A stretch of 6,786 bases of DNA. It comes from an uncultured Eubacterium sp. (GTDB lineage: Bacteria; Bacillota; Clostridia; Lachnospirales; Lachnospiraceae). Where the stretch lies: positions 16,877-23,662 of the forward strand of contig CAJTTQ010000042.1 of NCBI GenBank assembly GCA_910579145.1. The letters are read 5' to 3'. Below, in pieces: positions 6,766-6,786 of the stretch (positions within the stretch are counted from its first letter, which is position 1; each line of letters begins with the position of its first letter). Under the pieces are notes generated by a model. It had not been told where the DNA came from and made no database searches. It worked only from the letters and a program-made list of their open reading frames with translations. The position numbers were made by a program, and so were the translations under genes.

Positions 6766-6786
6766 GATTATGTTATGCACATGTAC

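Noticed and set aside
6766..6775. CATAAT as a -10 element before the broken GH43 gene
   Set aside because: It would place the transcript start on or inside the ribosome binding site, and no -35 region lies inside the window.

Overview
The window looks like part of a gut-type Firmicutes chromosome, most likely a Lachnospiraceae-like Clostridium relative. The evidence is the strong GGAGG-type ribosome sites and secreted GH43 enzymes carrying Clostridia-style accessory domains (tandem Ig-like Big_2 domains, a Big_4 domain, a BspA-like leucine-rich tail). This placement is inference from domain style, not from a marker gene.

Layout. Bases 1-1424 hold a short plus-strand housekeeping cluster. A DUF3990-like segment enters from outside the window and runs, with no stop codon, in frame into a complete family-4-type [4Fe-4S] uracil-DNA glycosylase. 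The glycosylase overlaps by 4 bp a Nudix hydrolase that has a zinc ribbon. A 9-bp hairpin at 1443-1469 separates this cluster from two minus-strand genes that converge on it.

The minus-strand pair (6746 down to 1495) is a secreted pentosan-degrading locus. The upstream gene would encode about 835 residues: a signal peptide, an N-terminal propeller-like region, Big_4, a GH43 catalytic domain, a linker and a BspA-like tail. It is broken by three homopolymer frameshifts and one in-frame TAG. All four lesions can be placed, and undoing them gives one uninterrupted frame ending 15 bp before the next gene. That next gene is an intact 909-residue GH43 enzyme (subfamily 12-like) with a beta-sandwich module, a helical spacer, a Pro-rich linker and two Ig-like domains. 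The two enzymes would have been exported together to remove arabinose or xylose from plant pentosans. As written here, only the second can be made whole.

Points most worth a second look: the multi-lesion first gene; two copies of AAACGCGTTT upstream of the intact GH43 gene (one within an 18-bp perfect palindrome), lying in different reading frames of the decayed coding sequence and so operator-like; and the in-frame DUF3990-glycosylase junction. I found no tRNA, rRNA, CRISPR array, insertion sequence or obvious new defence system.
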